A stretch of DNA of 64,000 bases from Mimachlamys varia (taxonomy: Eukaryota > Mollusca > Bivalvia > Pectinida > Pectinidae), in NCBI GenBank assembly GCA_947623455.1, contig OX392538.1, positions 36,998,001-37,062,000 of the forward strand, written 5' to 3'. Under the pieces are notes generated by a model. It did no database searches. It saw only the letters and a program-made list of their open reading frames with translations, and had not been told where the DNA came from. Below are positions 12,231-23,517 of this stretch, piece after piece (position 1 is the stretch's first letter; the number at the start of each line of letters is the position of its first letter). Both the position numbers and the translations under genes were made by a program.

Positions 12231-12752
12231 AATTTCTTGATAGTAACATCCCTGCTTCTCCAACCTATGGTGTTTACATGTCGCAGTTGATTCGGTATTC
12301 CAGGGCTTTCTCTAAATATCGGGATTTTCGTGATCGATGTCGACTGCTGACAAACAAACTAACAACACAAGGATTCGAGAGATGCAGGTTGATCAGTACT
12401 ATGGGCAAGTTTTATGGTCGCCATCTTTGTCTCATTGAGAAATATTCTGTATCTTTAAGTGATATGAAGATGGACGTTTTTGAGTATGCTCATTAGTGTG
12501 TTTACTTGTTGTGATTGACAATGATACTCGGTTCTCATTTTGAGAACTTGATGTTTACTTGGATGTGACAAAGATTTACATGGCGGGTGTCGTCGATGAA
12601 GCAGAAGACGCTTACTCTTCCGGAACACCTGGTCTTATTCTCTCGTGCTTTTACGAGAGTCTCCATGTAAATCTTTCCTTTGTTCCTATTTTGCCCATAG
12701 TTTAGTCGATTTTGAGTTCGGATTATGGTTTTGTTGACGCTTTGGTATTCTC
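12231..12752 (+). pseudogene. Penelope-like RT fragment, hybrid copy at the duplication junction
   Basis: Encodes only the C-terminal part of the RT: FLDSNIPASPTYGVYMSQ to MKMDVFEYAH and a stop at about 12496, followed by the family's conserved 3' tail. Up to about 12628 it matches the copy at 17981 essentially perfectly; from about 12647 it matches the copy at 7521 instead. It is therefore a recombinant of the two flanking copies. The polymerase active site is absent, so it is not functional. Confidence 0.85.
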
Positions 12753-14418
12753 TGATTTTTTTTGTAGGAGTAGATTCACTGTTTTTGTCCTTTTCTATTA
12801 CAAGCATTCTATTGTATTCACTTGTCATTGATTGCATATATTTAATTGTCTAACTTGATTCCTTACAACGTAGTTAACAGCATGTCAATCATTATTAAAT
12901 GATTAGTCAGTATATGTTTAAATGTCATTCACAGTCTTGATGCATTTGTAAGTTTTTCTATAGATTATCAATCTAAGGAAGACAATCGGGTTTTCTGCAT
13001 ATTGTCAATATAAGGGAGACGATCGAGTTTTCTCTGGATTGTCAGTCTAAGGGAGACGACTAGTAATATTGTAGCTTGTCTATGTAAGGGAGGCAATCCA
13101 TGTTTGAATTAGCTATTATATTATACGGTCATTTATTTACATGTACACCAGTTTATTTTCTGTTTTTTGATTGCTTTTATAGCTGATGCAATTAGCAATT
13201 AAATGTAGAAGGCCAAAATACATGTCTTTGTATTATCAGGTACCCGTGTAGTTAATATGCCTGAGTACGAGAAATGTTGCATGGATACGGGCCTTGCATT
13301 TTTTTTTTCAATTATGAAATGTTCAGTGATGCATTTCCAATTAAGTTAAAATTTTTATGGTAAAAAAACACGCAATCGGTACAATGTCCACAATCATAAC
13401 CAAAAGCGCTATCATCCGCGACAGGCGAGAACGGCTGGTGGTATATTGCAAAATTGATTATTCCCTTTACAAATGTTGTGGTTTCGAAATTCCCCGACGT
13501 ATTTTTTGATACGGTATTCAGCTTTGTTTAACTAAGGACAAATGGTGTTGTACCTCTGCGTGATATTTGTATACAAACGTGTAGTATTTTTATTGCTATT
13601 AAAAACAAAATTATAAATCGTTAAGCTTCTAAAAAATAGAAGTGATGCAATTTTTTTTCAATAAAATTATTTTTCTGAAAGAACACATTTTCTCTCTGTG
13701 GCCATGTTTCAGACATTTATGCTACCTCTTGTATGGAATAAAGACCAACTAATAGTACCTGCCAAATGTGGCTATGATTGATACTAAAAGTAAATATAAG
13801 CTTATGTCTATGTCTAAATTCTTATTCCTGACATTAAGACAGGATTCATTATGGAGAATTTTTTGTTGGCGCTATGTTTTACCATTAGTGTTAAAGCCAC
13901 GTTCCCAGATGCTTGAATAAGTTCAACGATGCATTTCTGATTAATGACGAAGCCAACTACCATAAAATTCTGTAGGATGAAAGGTATCTCCTATCCCCGT
14001 CACGGGGAGTCAACCAAGCATGGCATCAATATGGTAACAAGTAACGGATGATTTGAATAAACGTTGTTTTTATTATAATGGTAGTTTCACATGAAAGGGT
14101 GTATCTCTGTACGCCAACATTTTTAATTTGCCTACAGGGTAGTTTGTTGTGATAGGGATTATAGTCTTTTTCTTTAAAGTAGTCTCAGTTCCAACAGGTA
14201 AACAGACCTGTAAAAGTTACCTGTTGGTACTCAGGCACAACTATAACAAAAAGGTTCATCATAAAATTATCTTCACAATACTTTTTTTAATCAGCAATAT
14301 TTAAATGTGTAATACATAATGTAAATATTATAATATTTGTAATTATTAATTAAAATTAAATGCTAAGATCCTTTCTAGGAAAAAAAACACTTTTCAACTC
14401 ACCATAGAATTATTTTAT

Positions 14419-15060
14419 CTTAATGGATAAAATATATACCTCAACTATATGATGTGGTATGAAAAAGTATTCCTGAAATATCGATTTGATAAGTAATGTA
14501 TAGATATGACTGGAGGAAGTTTTGGTCGGTAGGGACTGGCCCAACCACTAAAACCACCTCTAGTCATACCTATATATATTAAACGTAATTAATATTACTA
14601 AAGAAAGAACTAAATAACAACATCACTAACTAATACAGTGAGAGTGAAAGGGAATGTAAAAAATGTCCAGATAGAGTGTAAGAATGTTAAAATGTTTGAA
14701 AGAGAATGACTGTTGTATATGAGTTGAGTGTGGATAATTGATGTTAAAACGAAAATCAGATAAATAATGATTAAATATAAGAAAATGAATGAAAAAAACA
14801 ACAAAACAAAAATGTACGATGATGAAATGGCTCGGTGCTAAGCACCAAATAATCTATATATATCATGATAAGATATTAGAGTAAAATACACGTATATGCA
14901 CTTAATAACCACGCATGTACTAATAGATACTAACAGACTAATTATTTTTGTTTGATTTCTTGAAAGTGTACTTGGTAGAAAAGATGTGAAAAATGTAAAA
15001 CTATACAACTATTTACAATATATACATGAGCCAAAACTGAGTAAAAAAAAAAAAAAAAAA
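14419..15060 (+). mobile_element. Poly(A)-tailed retroposed insertion, 642 bp, in unit 2 only
   Basis: The insertion is bounded by a perfect 12-bp direct repeat GAATTATTTTAT (14407-14418 and 15061-15072) and ends in 18 A residues. Unit 1 has a single copy of the target at about 9291, the empty site. These are hallmarks of LINE-mediated retroposition of a plus-sense RNA. No open frame of note. A long hairpin lies at 14499-14574. The source RNA is not recognised (SINE, LINE tail or processed transcript). Confidence 0.85.
14499..14574 (+). ncRNA. Candidate long RNA hairpin within the retroposed insert
   Basis: The arm starting at TATAGATATGACTGGAGG pairs with the arm ending CCTCTAGTCATACCTATA. 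The roughly 32-bp stem continues through GTTTTGGT / ACTAAAAC, with a few mismatches and a short loop around GGGACTGG. It may simply be a structured part of the retroposed RNA; a microRNA-like role is speculation. Confidence 0.4.
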
Positions 15061-16559
15061 GAATTATTTTATGACTTTTATTCTTAATTTTAAAAGATAC
15101 TGTTACAAAAATATAAATATGATAATTTTGTATATAATAGGTGATTAAAAATCTATTAAGTTTTGGTGATTGATTTTTATAGGTTCTAAATACAAATTAA
15201 TATCAAAATTACTTTTCCATATGAGGTTTTCTATGGTAAAACGGTTTGATGAAACGTTCTTCATGATAACTACATTTTATTATGAAATGGTACGTGCCAC
15301 TGTCGCAATGCGTACAAATCCTATTAATTCAATGTATTTATAATTAAACTGTCCCATTTCAATATTCAGTTATGAGACGACAATCTAATTTTTGCGATTT
15401 ATTTAAACAAATAGGTTTTTTTTTAAAATACGGTTTAAGACCAAAAATACCACCGATACATTTTCAAAGTGAACATTTTTATGATACGTTTATATAGCCT
15501 ATACATTGTTGTTGAAAAATATCTGTCATTCTATTTAAAATAATGATTAATGCATTACCTTCAGTCCCTGTATTTTCTGTTTGCTACACATATCCCAAAC
15601 CTACCGCATTCTGAACAATTCGTTCCCTATATTATCTTTCAGTGCCCTTTTCAGCCATTTTATTGTAACATGTAGTTATCTGAATTTTTAACTTTAAGGA
15701 AATATTTGAAAATTCAAAGCTTTCGAATAATATTTCTCTTTATTTCTTCAATATATGGTTATCTCTGGATTGTATATGTTATGTACAATTAAGTGCTGAT
15801 AACACATTTCATATTTTTTTTATTTCTTTATATCTGTATCCTTGTATTTAAGAAGAAATCAGATTGTACAATTTAATGCATATGACTGACCACAATTAAA
15901 TCTCAGGTAAGGCGAGTTCACAGATAAATCACAGGTAAGGTGAAAAGGGCAGTTTATATGAAACAGTATATAAATAACTTCCCATTGTTTCCAAAAACAA
16001 CACCAACCTATTGTTAAAACAAAAGTTGGCGTTCGGAGAACACACCACACGAAAATATCTCCTTTTTATAACTTTATATATTTATTACATTTTTACCAGT
16101 GAAATATCAGAAAGTATCAGCTTGATAAAACTTATATATCATCACTAGTGATGATATAATTTCGGTCCGATATCAATGCGCACTATTGTGTACTATTTAT
16201 TTCGCTATTCTAGAATCAAATCATATAAAGTAAGGAAATTAATAGATATCTATTATGAATATACTTATAAAATATATTTTGAACAAAAAAAAAAAACAAC
16301 TGCATCCTGTGGTATATTAATATTCTATAAGCCTTAGACACTCCGCACCGATCAGTTGGAACCGCAAATTTTAAAAATGAAACCAGACTTTTTGGAATTT
16401 CGAAAAATTCAATGGTTTCCCAATAAATAATAATAATAATGTACAATATTTGATATAACGCCCTATCTAGCTAGCATAAGCCACTCTACCCCTTTACAGT
16501 ACATATATATACAATTCTTATACAATCAATACAAGTAACACATACAGTTCTATCATATA

Positions 16560-16921
16560 CAATCCTGAGGAGTTCGCAGGAGCTGCCTTATCAGGCGCTA
16601 ACTACTTGTCGTATACCACCTGGCTATTATCTCCATATGTGTGTGTATGTATGCGTGTGTGCTGGTGATGAATTGTGTTCTGTTTGTAGTGGGACCGTGT
16701 TTCCAATGGCATCTTTTATAGTGCCACCTCACTTGAATGCTACATCACAGATACTGCAACACCCACCCCAGACCATTTCATACTCCACCTGGGTTGTTCG
16801 AGTTGTGTGGGCAGGAGAAAAACACTTTCTCAGAATGTTTCATGCCTATGACGATTAAGGGGATCGAACCTCGGCCGCCTGCATGGAAGGCCGGAATGTT
16901 AACCACTCGAACAATCCGCCC
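16560..16921 (-). mobile_element. tRNA-derived SINE, duplicate copy in unit 2
   Basis: Same element as at 10785-11148, carried along by the segmental duplication, so not an independent insertion. The B box is at about 16858-16873. Confidence 0.7.
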
Positions 16922-17094
16922 AACTATCAAATATATTTTCCCTCGTATGGCAGATTTTAAATATATTTTCACTCGTGCTACTACGAAGCCGATAAGGACC
17001 ACTAGAAAAAATAAAAATTCTTGTAACAAGAAAATAAATCAATTTCTTTCTCGTAATTACGGTTTTCCTTCTTGTTATAACGAGATTGTTTCTA

Positions 17095-17222
17095 GGAAGT
17101 TTAGAGTAATTTTACACTTTTGAGGGGTTTAGATCAATTTTCGATAAAAAAACCCTCAATGGTCATAAAGGCTACCGTTGAGGGATTTTTTTTTATCGAA
17201 ACTTGAATTCCTCTAAACACCC
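17095..17222. mobile_element. Palindromic MITE, duplicate copy with 25-bp deletion
   Basis: Same MITE as at 11321, now 128 bp, because about 25 bp of its right arm (the GATCTAAACC to GTGTAAAA part) are missing. TA flanks are retained. Confidence 0.75.
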
Positions 17223-17980
17223 TAGTTTAGGTCTAAATCTAGCTGTAACAAATGCTCAGGCTCCTGTGCCTCAGAGAGCATATTGTCGTTAATGGGGCAT
17301 TCCGCAATTTCGAAATACTACATACACATATCAAGTGGATATTCTCATTGACTTTTCTCAAGTGACCTATTCTGATCACTTTCCGTTCGTCGTCATGCAT
17401 TTTGCTTGAACTGTTTACACCTTTGACTTCTTCTCAAGAACCAGTGGATGAAATATTTTCAAACTTAGCCAAAATAATCCTTGCTTAATTCCTGCACCTA
17501 CACCAGGGACCAGGCTTGGGCCCCAAGGAAAAAAAAACCAATATTTAAAAAATCTTCTGCTTCAGTACCCCCAGGTCATCCGTTACCCCTCAGGGAGCTT
17601 ATAGTTTATATAGTGAAATAACACGTTTAGGTATATTTACAGCCCCCCTCTCAGCAACGAAGTCAAGGTGGTATACTCGAATCATGTTGTCCGTCTGTAG
17701 ACACAATGATGTACCGGCTACTCATAAACTACGGAGGGAATTTCAATGAAACTTTGTTGCAATAATCTGTATTCATTTTAGATGTGCGTAATCTATATCA
17801 GGTTGAAATGTTGGTTGCCATAGTAAACAGGTAACTTAACTGCGTTTTCAGGGGGAAAGTATTGTCCAAAAACTCCTTATAAACCTGCAAACCGATGCAA
17901 GTGAAACTACACAGGGATATATGGACCATGTGCAAGCAGAGCAGAGCATTTTTCTGCAGACATTTTGGTTGCCATGGTAC

Positions 17981-18470
17981 AATTTCTTGATAGTAACATC
18001 CCTGCTTCTCCAACCTATGGTGTTTACATGTCGCAGTTGATTCGGTATTCCAGGGCTTTCTCTAAATATCGGGATTTTCGTGATCGATGTCGACTGCTGA
18101 CAAACAAACTAACAACACAAGGATTCGAGAGATGCAGGTTGATCAGTACTATGGGCAAGTTTTATGGTCGCCATCTTTGTCTCATTGAGAAATATTCTGT
18201 ATCTTTAAGTGATATGAAGATGGACGTTTTTGAGTATGCTCATTAGTGTGTTTACTTGTTGTGATTGACAATGATACTCGGTTCTCATTTTGAGAACTTG
18301 ATGTTTACTTGGATGTGACAAAGATTTACATGGCGGGTGTCGTCGATGAAGCAGAAGACGCTTACTCTTCCGGAACACCTGGTCTTATTCTCTTGTACTT
18401 TTGCAAGGGTCTCCATGTAAATCTTTCCTTTGTTCAATTTTTGCCCCTGGTTTATTCGAGTTTTAGTTTG
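17981..18470 (+). pseudogene. Penelope-like RT fragment, copy 3
   Basis: The same C-terminal RT segment as at 12231, identical in protein, with a stop at about 18246. Its 3' tail diverges from the other copies after about 18390 (TGTACTTTTGCAAGGG where the others have TGTGCTTTTACGAGAG) and again after about 18440. It therefore represents the original downstream copy rather than a duplicate. Confidence 0.8.
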
Positions 18471-18609
18471 TGTTATGATTTTGTTATTGTACGTCCTATT
18501 AACAGCTGAGGTCATTTTACGACAGCCTCCTGGTGTATGCTGATCTGGCATTTGGTCTTTTAATACAACGGTTTCCTTCACAATATTTCTTTAAGTTGAT
18601 CATTCGCCT

Positions 18610-18959
18610 CTGTCAGGACATCCTCAATATCCAGTGTTTACGCTCACCTTTGCTCTCTACACCCCTGGAATATGTCATGAAAAACTGAAGGTTCCGTTAG
18701 CGCAACCTTGTTGATAAGGCAAGAAGACTGGATCAACCATTTCATGTACATCAAAAGAATCGCGTGGTCGCATACCGGTAAAATTGACAAGCTTTAAAGT
18801 CGGTTGTTACTCCATTGTAATCTTCAAAGAACAGGCATACAGCCTAGCGATTGGTCAGGTGTTTTTTACCTGAGCGTGCTTTTAGTTTTGTCATGACATA
18901 TTTCAGTGGTGTAGAGAGCGTGGGTGAACGTAACCCCTTGACATCGAGGATGCTGTCAG
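18610..18959. mobile_element. MITE-like element with terminal inverted repeats of about 75 bp, 350 bp
   Basis: The left end CTGTCAGGACATCCTC and onward is the imperfect reverse complement of the right end ...GAGGATGCTGTCAG. Pairing continues through GCTCTCTACACC and ATATGTCATGA. No convincing target-site duplication and no coding capacity. The superfamily is not assigned. Confidence 0.65.
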
Positions 18960-19492
18960 TAAGGCTTTGTGTCCTTTCCTTTTGCCGAGACATACCAAAG
19001 TCTCAAAAATAGTGGTTAAATGACTTTTAGAGAATTATGCATGGCTTCTATTGTTAAAAGGCTAAACGGTTTAAAACCTGTTTTAATAACAGCAGATTTG
19101 TTAGATGTTTGTAAAAATAATATCAAGCAAATGTACAATAGTATCTGTCACTAGTTATATACTGTAAAGTGTTTTAAAGCCAGTTTAATTGTAATACATG
19201 TATAACGAAAAAAAGCATTTAAAGAATACCATCCATCGTTCCTTCTTGTCTCGGTTGATAGCGCCTATTGTGGAATTTTGTATCGATTACATGTGTTGAT
19301 GTTTCATTAGCTAGGCATCACTGAACACTTGATACGTCACAGGGCTAGTGGTGTTCAATTATTTATGTTGTTTGACAGGTGACTGGTGGTAACTCTATAA
19401 TTGCGTTTTAAAAAATAATGCACCTTTAACATTTCAGTCATGTACCATGTTCAAACATCCAAGGAACGGCCCCTTCAGTACTTCCAGACTCA
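18960..19492. other. No gene seen
   Basis: AT-rich non-coding sequence. I recognise nothing in it. Confidence 0.4.
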
Positions 19493-19536
19493 ACAAACTC
19501 TTCTACATCAGCCGCTTACCTCGATCTCTACTTAAA

Positions 19537-20565
19537 ACAAATCAGAGAATACCTAAGCGTCAACAAAACCATAATCCGAACATAAATCTATTAAACTAGG
19601 GGCAAAATAGGAACAAAGGAAAGATTTACATGGAGACTCTCGCAAAAACACAAGCGAATAAGACCAGTTGTTCCGGAAGAGTAAGCGTATTCCGCTTCAT
19701 CGACGACACCCGCCATGCAAATCTTGGTCACATCCAAGTAAGCATCAATTCTCAAAATGAGAACCGAGTTATCATTGTCATCACAATACACTAACAAGCA
19801 AACTCAAAAACGTGCATCTTCATATCGCACAAAGATTCAGAATATTTCTCGATGAGATCAAGATGGCGACCATAAAACTTGCCCATAGTCTTCACCAACC
19901 TGCATCTCTCGAATCCCTGTGCCGTAAGTTTGTTCGTCAGCAGTTGACATCTATCACGAAAATCTCGATATTCAGAGCAAGCCCTAGAATAACGAATCAA
20001 CTGCAACATGTAAACACCATAGGATGGAGAAGCAGGAATGTTACTATCAAGAAAGGGAAAGTTCACGATCGTAAAATCGAAATCGTCACGTTTATCACGT
20101 GGAAAAATCAAATGTTATGAACGACGAAACATTTTTGAGAAAGGAGTTCTCAAGACTGATCAGAAGATCTTTTGAGTTTTTCAAAACCCACATCCCATTA
20201 ATGCCCCTTCTGGAGTATACAGTGTCACAATAAGACTGAAGCCCTGATTGAACGGTACTTAGAATGGTAGTAAGTTTTGATAATGGCTTGGTTGAGCAAT
20301 GGGACGAGCCAGCGATAAAACGTTGCTTATAACTATGACTATGACTAACTATGACTAACATGGGCATGGGAAGTTTTGATAATGGCTTGGTTGAGCAATG
20401 AGACGAGCCAGCGATAAAACGTTGCTTATAACTATGACTATGACTAACTATGACTAACATGGGCATGGGAAGTTTTGATAATGGCTTGGTTGAGCAATGA
20501 GACGAGCCAGCGATAAAACGTTGCTTATAACTATGACTATGACTAACTATGACTAACATGGGCAG
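19537..20565 (-). pseudogene. Penelope-like RT copy 4, rearranged, minus strand
   Basis: The minus strand encodes an upstream RT segment, YKQRFIAGSSHCSTKPLSKL, LQSYCDTVYSRRGING and FITFDFST (about 20365-20110). This jumps directly to RDKRDDFDFTIVNFPF, YGVYMLQLIRY and a stop near 19791, then the family 3' tail down to about 19537. The central part with the YIDD box is deleted, so it is inactive. Its N-terminal segment supplies RT blocks missing from the other copies and supports the Penelope-like assignment. The region encoding YKQRFIAG...SKL is triplicated (see the 99-bp repeat). A short plus-sense piece of the same family (TSAAYLDLYLK, 19493-19538) abuts its 3' end head-on. Confidence 0.75.
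20268..20565 (-). repeat. 99-bp tandem repeat, three copies, in frame with RT
   Basis: The unit starting AAGTTTTGATAATGGCTTGG recurs at about 20270, 20371 and 20470. It corresponds to 33 residues on the minus strand, and the reading frame stays open across all three units. It also contains short ACTATGACTA repeats. Confidence 0.85.
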
Positions 20566-22566
20566 CTTCTGAATTATTTAAGATGTCATGACGAAACTTA
20601 CAATACGCTGGCATCACCTGAAGCCAATGTGCACTGCACTGCCTTATGTCAATGTGACCTTAAACCTAAGATCAGGAGTCAAAGTGCACTCTCGTAAGGT
20701 CATCGTAACATTCACAGAAAGGTCAGTGGTCACATATGTCCGGTTGGTGTACGCAAAGGTGATAATTGCGGTCAACCACTGTCTCTTTAAGCATGTAGCA
20801 ATAATGTACCAATGCTTGGATTAAAAGTTAAGCTTATATTTTACATCTTTTCCTCAAGGTCATCAGAGGTCAAATTGTTTATCTCTACTGCTAAACATTT
20901 TATTATGACATTATGAAGCGGAATTGGTCGGTAAAATCAAGGTGTCATGTTTAACATATTTTTTAAATGTGGATCAGATAACGTGATGTGGTCCTTCCTG
21001 GCATGTCGGCGCTCTAGTTTTGCCTAAAACTTGTATGCAGTACTATTCAGATATCATTTCCAACTAAGGGGTCAGTTTCAAGGACTGCTACAACAGTTCC
21101 CATTACAATTATAACTTGGTGTGTATTATTTTCAGGAAAATCTTGGCCATAAGTTTTAAAGGGGCAATTAAGCGAAGTTTGTTTACTTTTTTATAAAATC
21201 ACCAAATAATTTATAAAATTGTAGTTCGGTAATCCCTGTGAACTACTTCATACCGATATTTTGAAAAAAAACTCTCTTACCTGATTAGTTAGCTTAATAC
21301 TTTCTACACACACATGCCATTTCCTTTGGACTAGTGGCTGATCATACATACATACATTAGTGTACGGTAGTTTATAATGCTAGTTTTGTTTATTATATCA
21401 GTATGAATTATTGTCAGTTTAATATCTAGGTAGGATTAATGTGCAGATGTAGCTCTTCTTAATCTGTATTGGATGTGAAGTAGTATTGTTTCCTTCATTT
21501 GTAAATCTATCGTGATATATTTGTCAAGCTAACAATACTTGGCACTGCTGAACACATGGTTCTATAAAATACACCTGTTATTGGATATATTTCAGAGTAA
21601 GTAACTACTATTTGTAATTGTTTCTTGTATTACACAACTTAAAGTGTCATTTTTTCTGGTCAATTACAAATTTATAAATGATTATAAGTAGTACTTCTAA
21701 GTAATTTGATTCTTATATTAGTATATAGTACTTCATTAAATTCCACTTCATATCACTCATGTTAATTAAAACTTTGCGTATACATGTAAGTATATGAACC
21801 ACGATACTTAAGTATTGTTATAATATACACCTCAAACCTGGGTCACAGAGTAAATGTATCTTGAGTTTAATGCGGCAAGATGTTACTTAACTGTTTACCT
21901 TGTTTATGTCCCTAATATATTTATGTAATCTGGAGGACAATATGTAGTAAATAGATTGGTACAATAAACAATAGCAATTTTCAGTTCTAAAGAAGAAACA
22001 CCATATATACATGTATACAAAGTTTACATTGTTCCTTTTAAGGTCTACACACTATTCAAAGGTTTCTGTACTTTGAGAGAAATCAATCTAAATGTGGAGT
22101 TAAAACCAAATTTTATCATTGAACAATTAACAATGTCTGATCTTTGGCACATTGACTTTGACCTCTTATTAATGGTCAGTTTACACCTTGTGTAATTTAT
22201 TCAAAAGCGTTAGTAATATCTATAAAAATATGCTAAAAATATCCTTACTGAAATGAGACCAGGTTTGATTTTCTTTTGACTCAGTGATCATGACTTTTAA
22301 CCTTGACCTTAACCTACATGTATGTAAACTGAACATCTAGACCAAGTTTCATGTAACTTCCAATATTATCAGTCGAAAAAGCAATATTTTTACAACAGAC
22401 AGTTGAAAATGGGATTACTATGGATTTACTCCTATTTCCAATTTACGAAGCCGATTCTAAAATTAATATAAACCAATCATCAATAAAATATCTAATTAAT
22501 ACTTGTTGAATCTATTCTTCTAATTTGCGCTTCATTGATTTGACTTTTAAGTCAAAGTATTCAATT
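20566..22566. other. No gene seen
   Basis: AT-rich non-coding DNA. AGGTCA-type motifs recur near 20650-20880 and 22145-22310, echoing the repeat at the window start. Nothing else is supported. Confidence 0.4.
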
Positions 22567-22783
22567 TCAAGCTTCAGTTTTTGTTATAGTCGGTTCCTCG
22601 ATAAGTTGCTGATTACTGGTACGCCTGGTCTGTGTTCTACTCTTGCATGGCTGTTTGGCTGACGACTCTCTTGTCGTTGGTGACACGTCCCAAAACAAAT
22701 CAGGCAAAACAAAAACCAATGGCACTGATGACCCGGAGGTTGAAGATGAATTTCCCTCCTCAAGTATGCCTAGTTGATGAGAA
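22567..22783 (-). CDS. Possible 3'-terminal exon of an unrecognised host gene
   Basis: On the minus strand an open frame of about 72 residues follows a good splice acceptor (TTTTATGTTCAG, then TTCTCATC at 22783) and ends at a stop at 22567-22569. The peptide is Ser/Thr-rich (EEGNSSSTSGSSVP), with a PLVFVLPDLFWDVSP stretch and a basic/acidic tail (SRTQTRRTSNQQ, EEPTITKTEA). I recognise no domain. The first ATG-led reading of the same frame would start a few codons inside the putative intron, so a spliced exon is the better reading. No upstream exon was identified, and no canonical AATAAA was noticed close downstream. It may equally be a chance frame. Confidence 0.3.
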
Positions 22784-22879
22784 CTGAACATAAAACCCAA
22801 TTACATGTTTGTTCAGAAAGTAGAAATCAGTTTAACTTAAATGTACATATGTATATGTATGTGAAAAGTGTATGTTTGT

Positions 22880-22930
22880 GCTTACTGGTCCGCCCCTCTA
22901 CCGATTGAGCTAAAGGGAAATTCTCCCTAT
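22880..22930 (-). mobile_element. tRNA-like SINE head fragment
   Basis: On the minus strand TTTAGCTCAATCGGTAGAG is a good tRNA A box in a tRNA-like 5' half, followed by GGCGGACCAGTAAGCAC. No B box follows, so this is a truncated SINE or tRNA pseudogene rather than a working tRNA gene. Confidence 0.5.
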
Positions 22931-23517
22931 ATACAGTATTAACAATTAAAACCGGCCTGCTATAACAAGATTAAAGCAAATACAACTTTATTTTTCCTTT
23001 TTAATAATATGAATAAGTGTTACCATGTTTGAGTCACCTCTTTGAACTTCTACAAAAATGTATCATGTGCAGTCTTTGTTTTGTTTTTTCATTTTAATTA
23101 ATTAATTAATCTATGTTTTGATATAACCAGATATGTGAAATCCTTCTCTGGAAGTACATTGCCATCAACCAAGACAATCTGCTGATGTCACATATAAAAA
23201 TTTAATCTTTATAAGTACTTGTGACATCATAATAGTGCAATATAGTATTACACTTGTGTCTGACAATATTGTATAATAAAATGTATGTTGCTGTATAATC
23301 AGGATAGCAGTACAGTCAACAGACCATTTTTGCAAAAAATGATTTTTTTTAGTAAATTTTACAGATACATGTGCATCTAATATCAGAGTGTTTACTGTAT
23401 TATTTGCATCAAATTGCCCAAGTGAAAACGATCTACATGTACATCCATGTATGTAATCTACAATAGTACCTGTTGATATTGTCATCAGACAGGAGTTGAA
23501 GTAATGAAGAATCGTTC
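22931..23517. other. No gene supported
   Basis: AT-rich, with a TTAATTAATTAATTAA run near 23096. An open frame on the minus strand shows no recognisable domain. Confidence 0.35.

Larger units (their letters stand above)
7504..12628 (+). repeat. Segmental tandem duplication, unit 1 (5125 bp)
   Basis: Sequence from 7504 matches that from 12629 base for base, with few differences, through to 12628/18378. It begins and ends inside Penelope-like retroelement copies. Apart from those, a SINE and a MITE, it holds AT-rich non-coding DNA. The copies look about 97-98% identical by eye. Confidence 0.9.
12629..18378 (+). repeat. Segmental tandem duplication, unit 2 (5750 bp)
   Basis: Second copy of the unit starting at 7504. 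It is longer than unit 1 because of a 642-bp insertion plus its 12-bp site duplication, partly offset by a 25-bp deletion in the MITE and other small indels. Confidence 0.9.
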
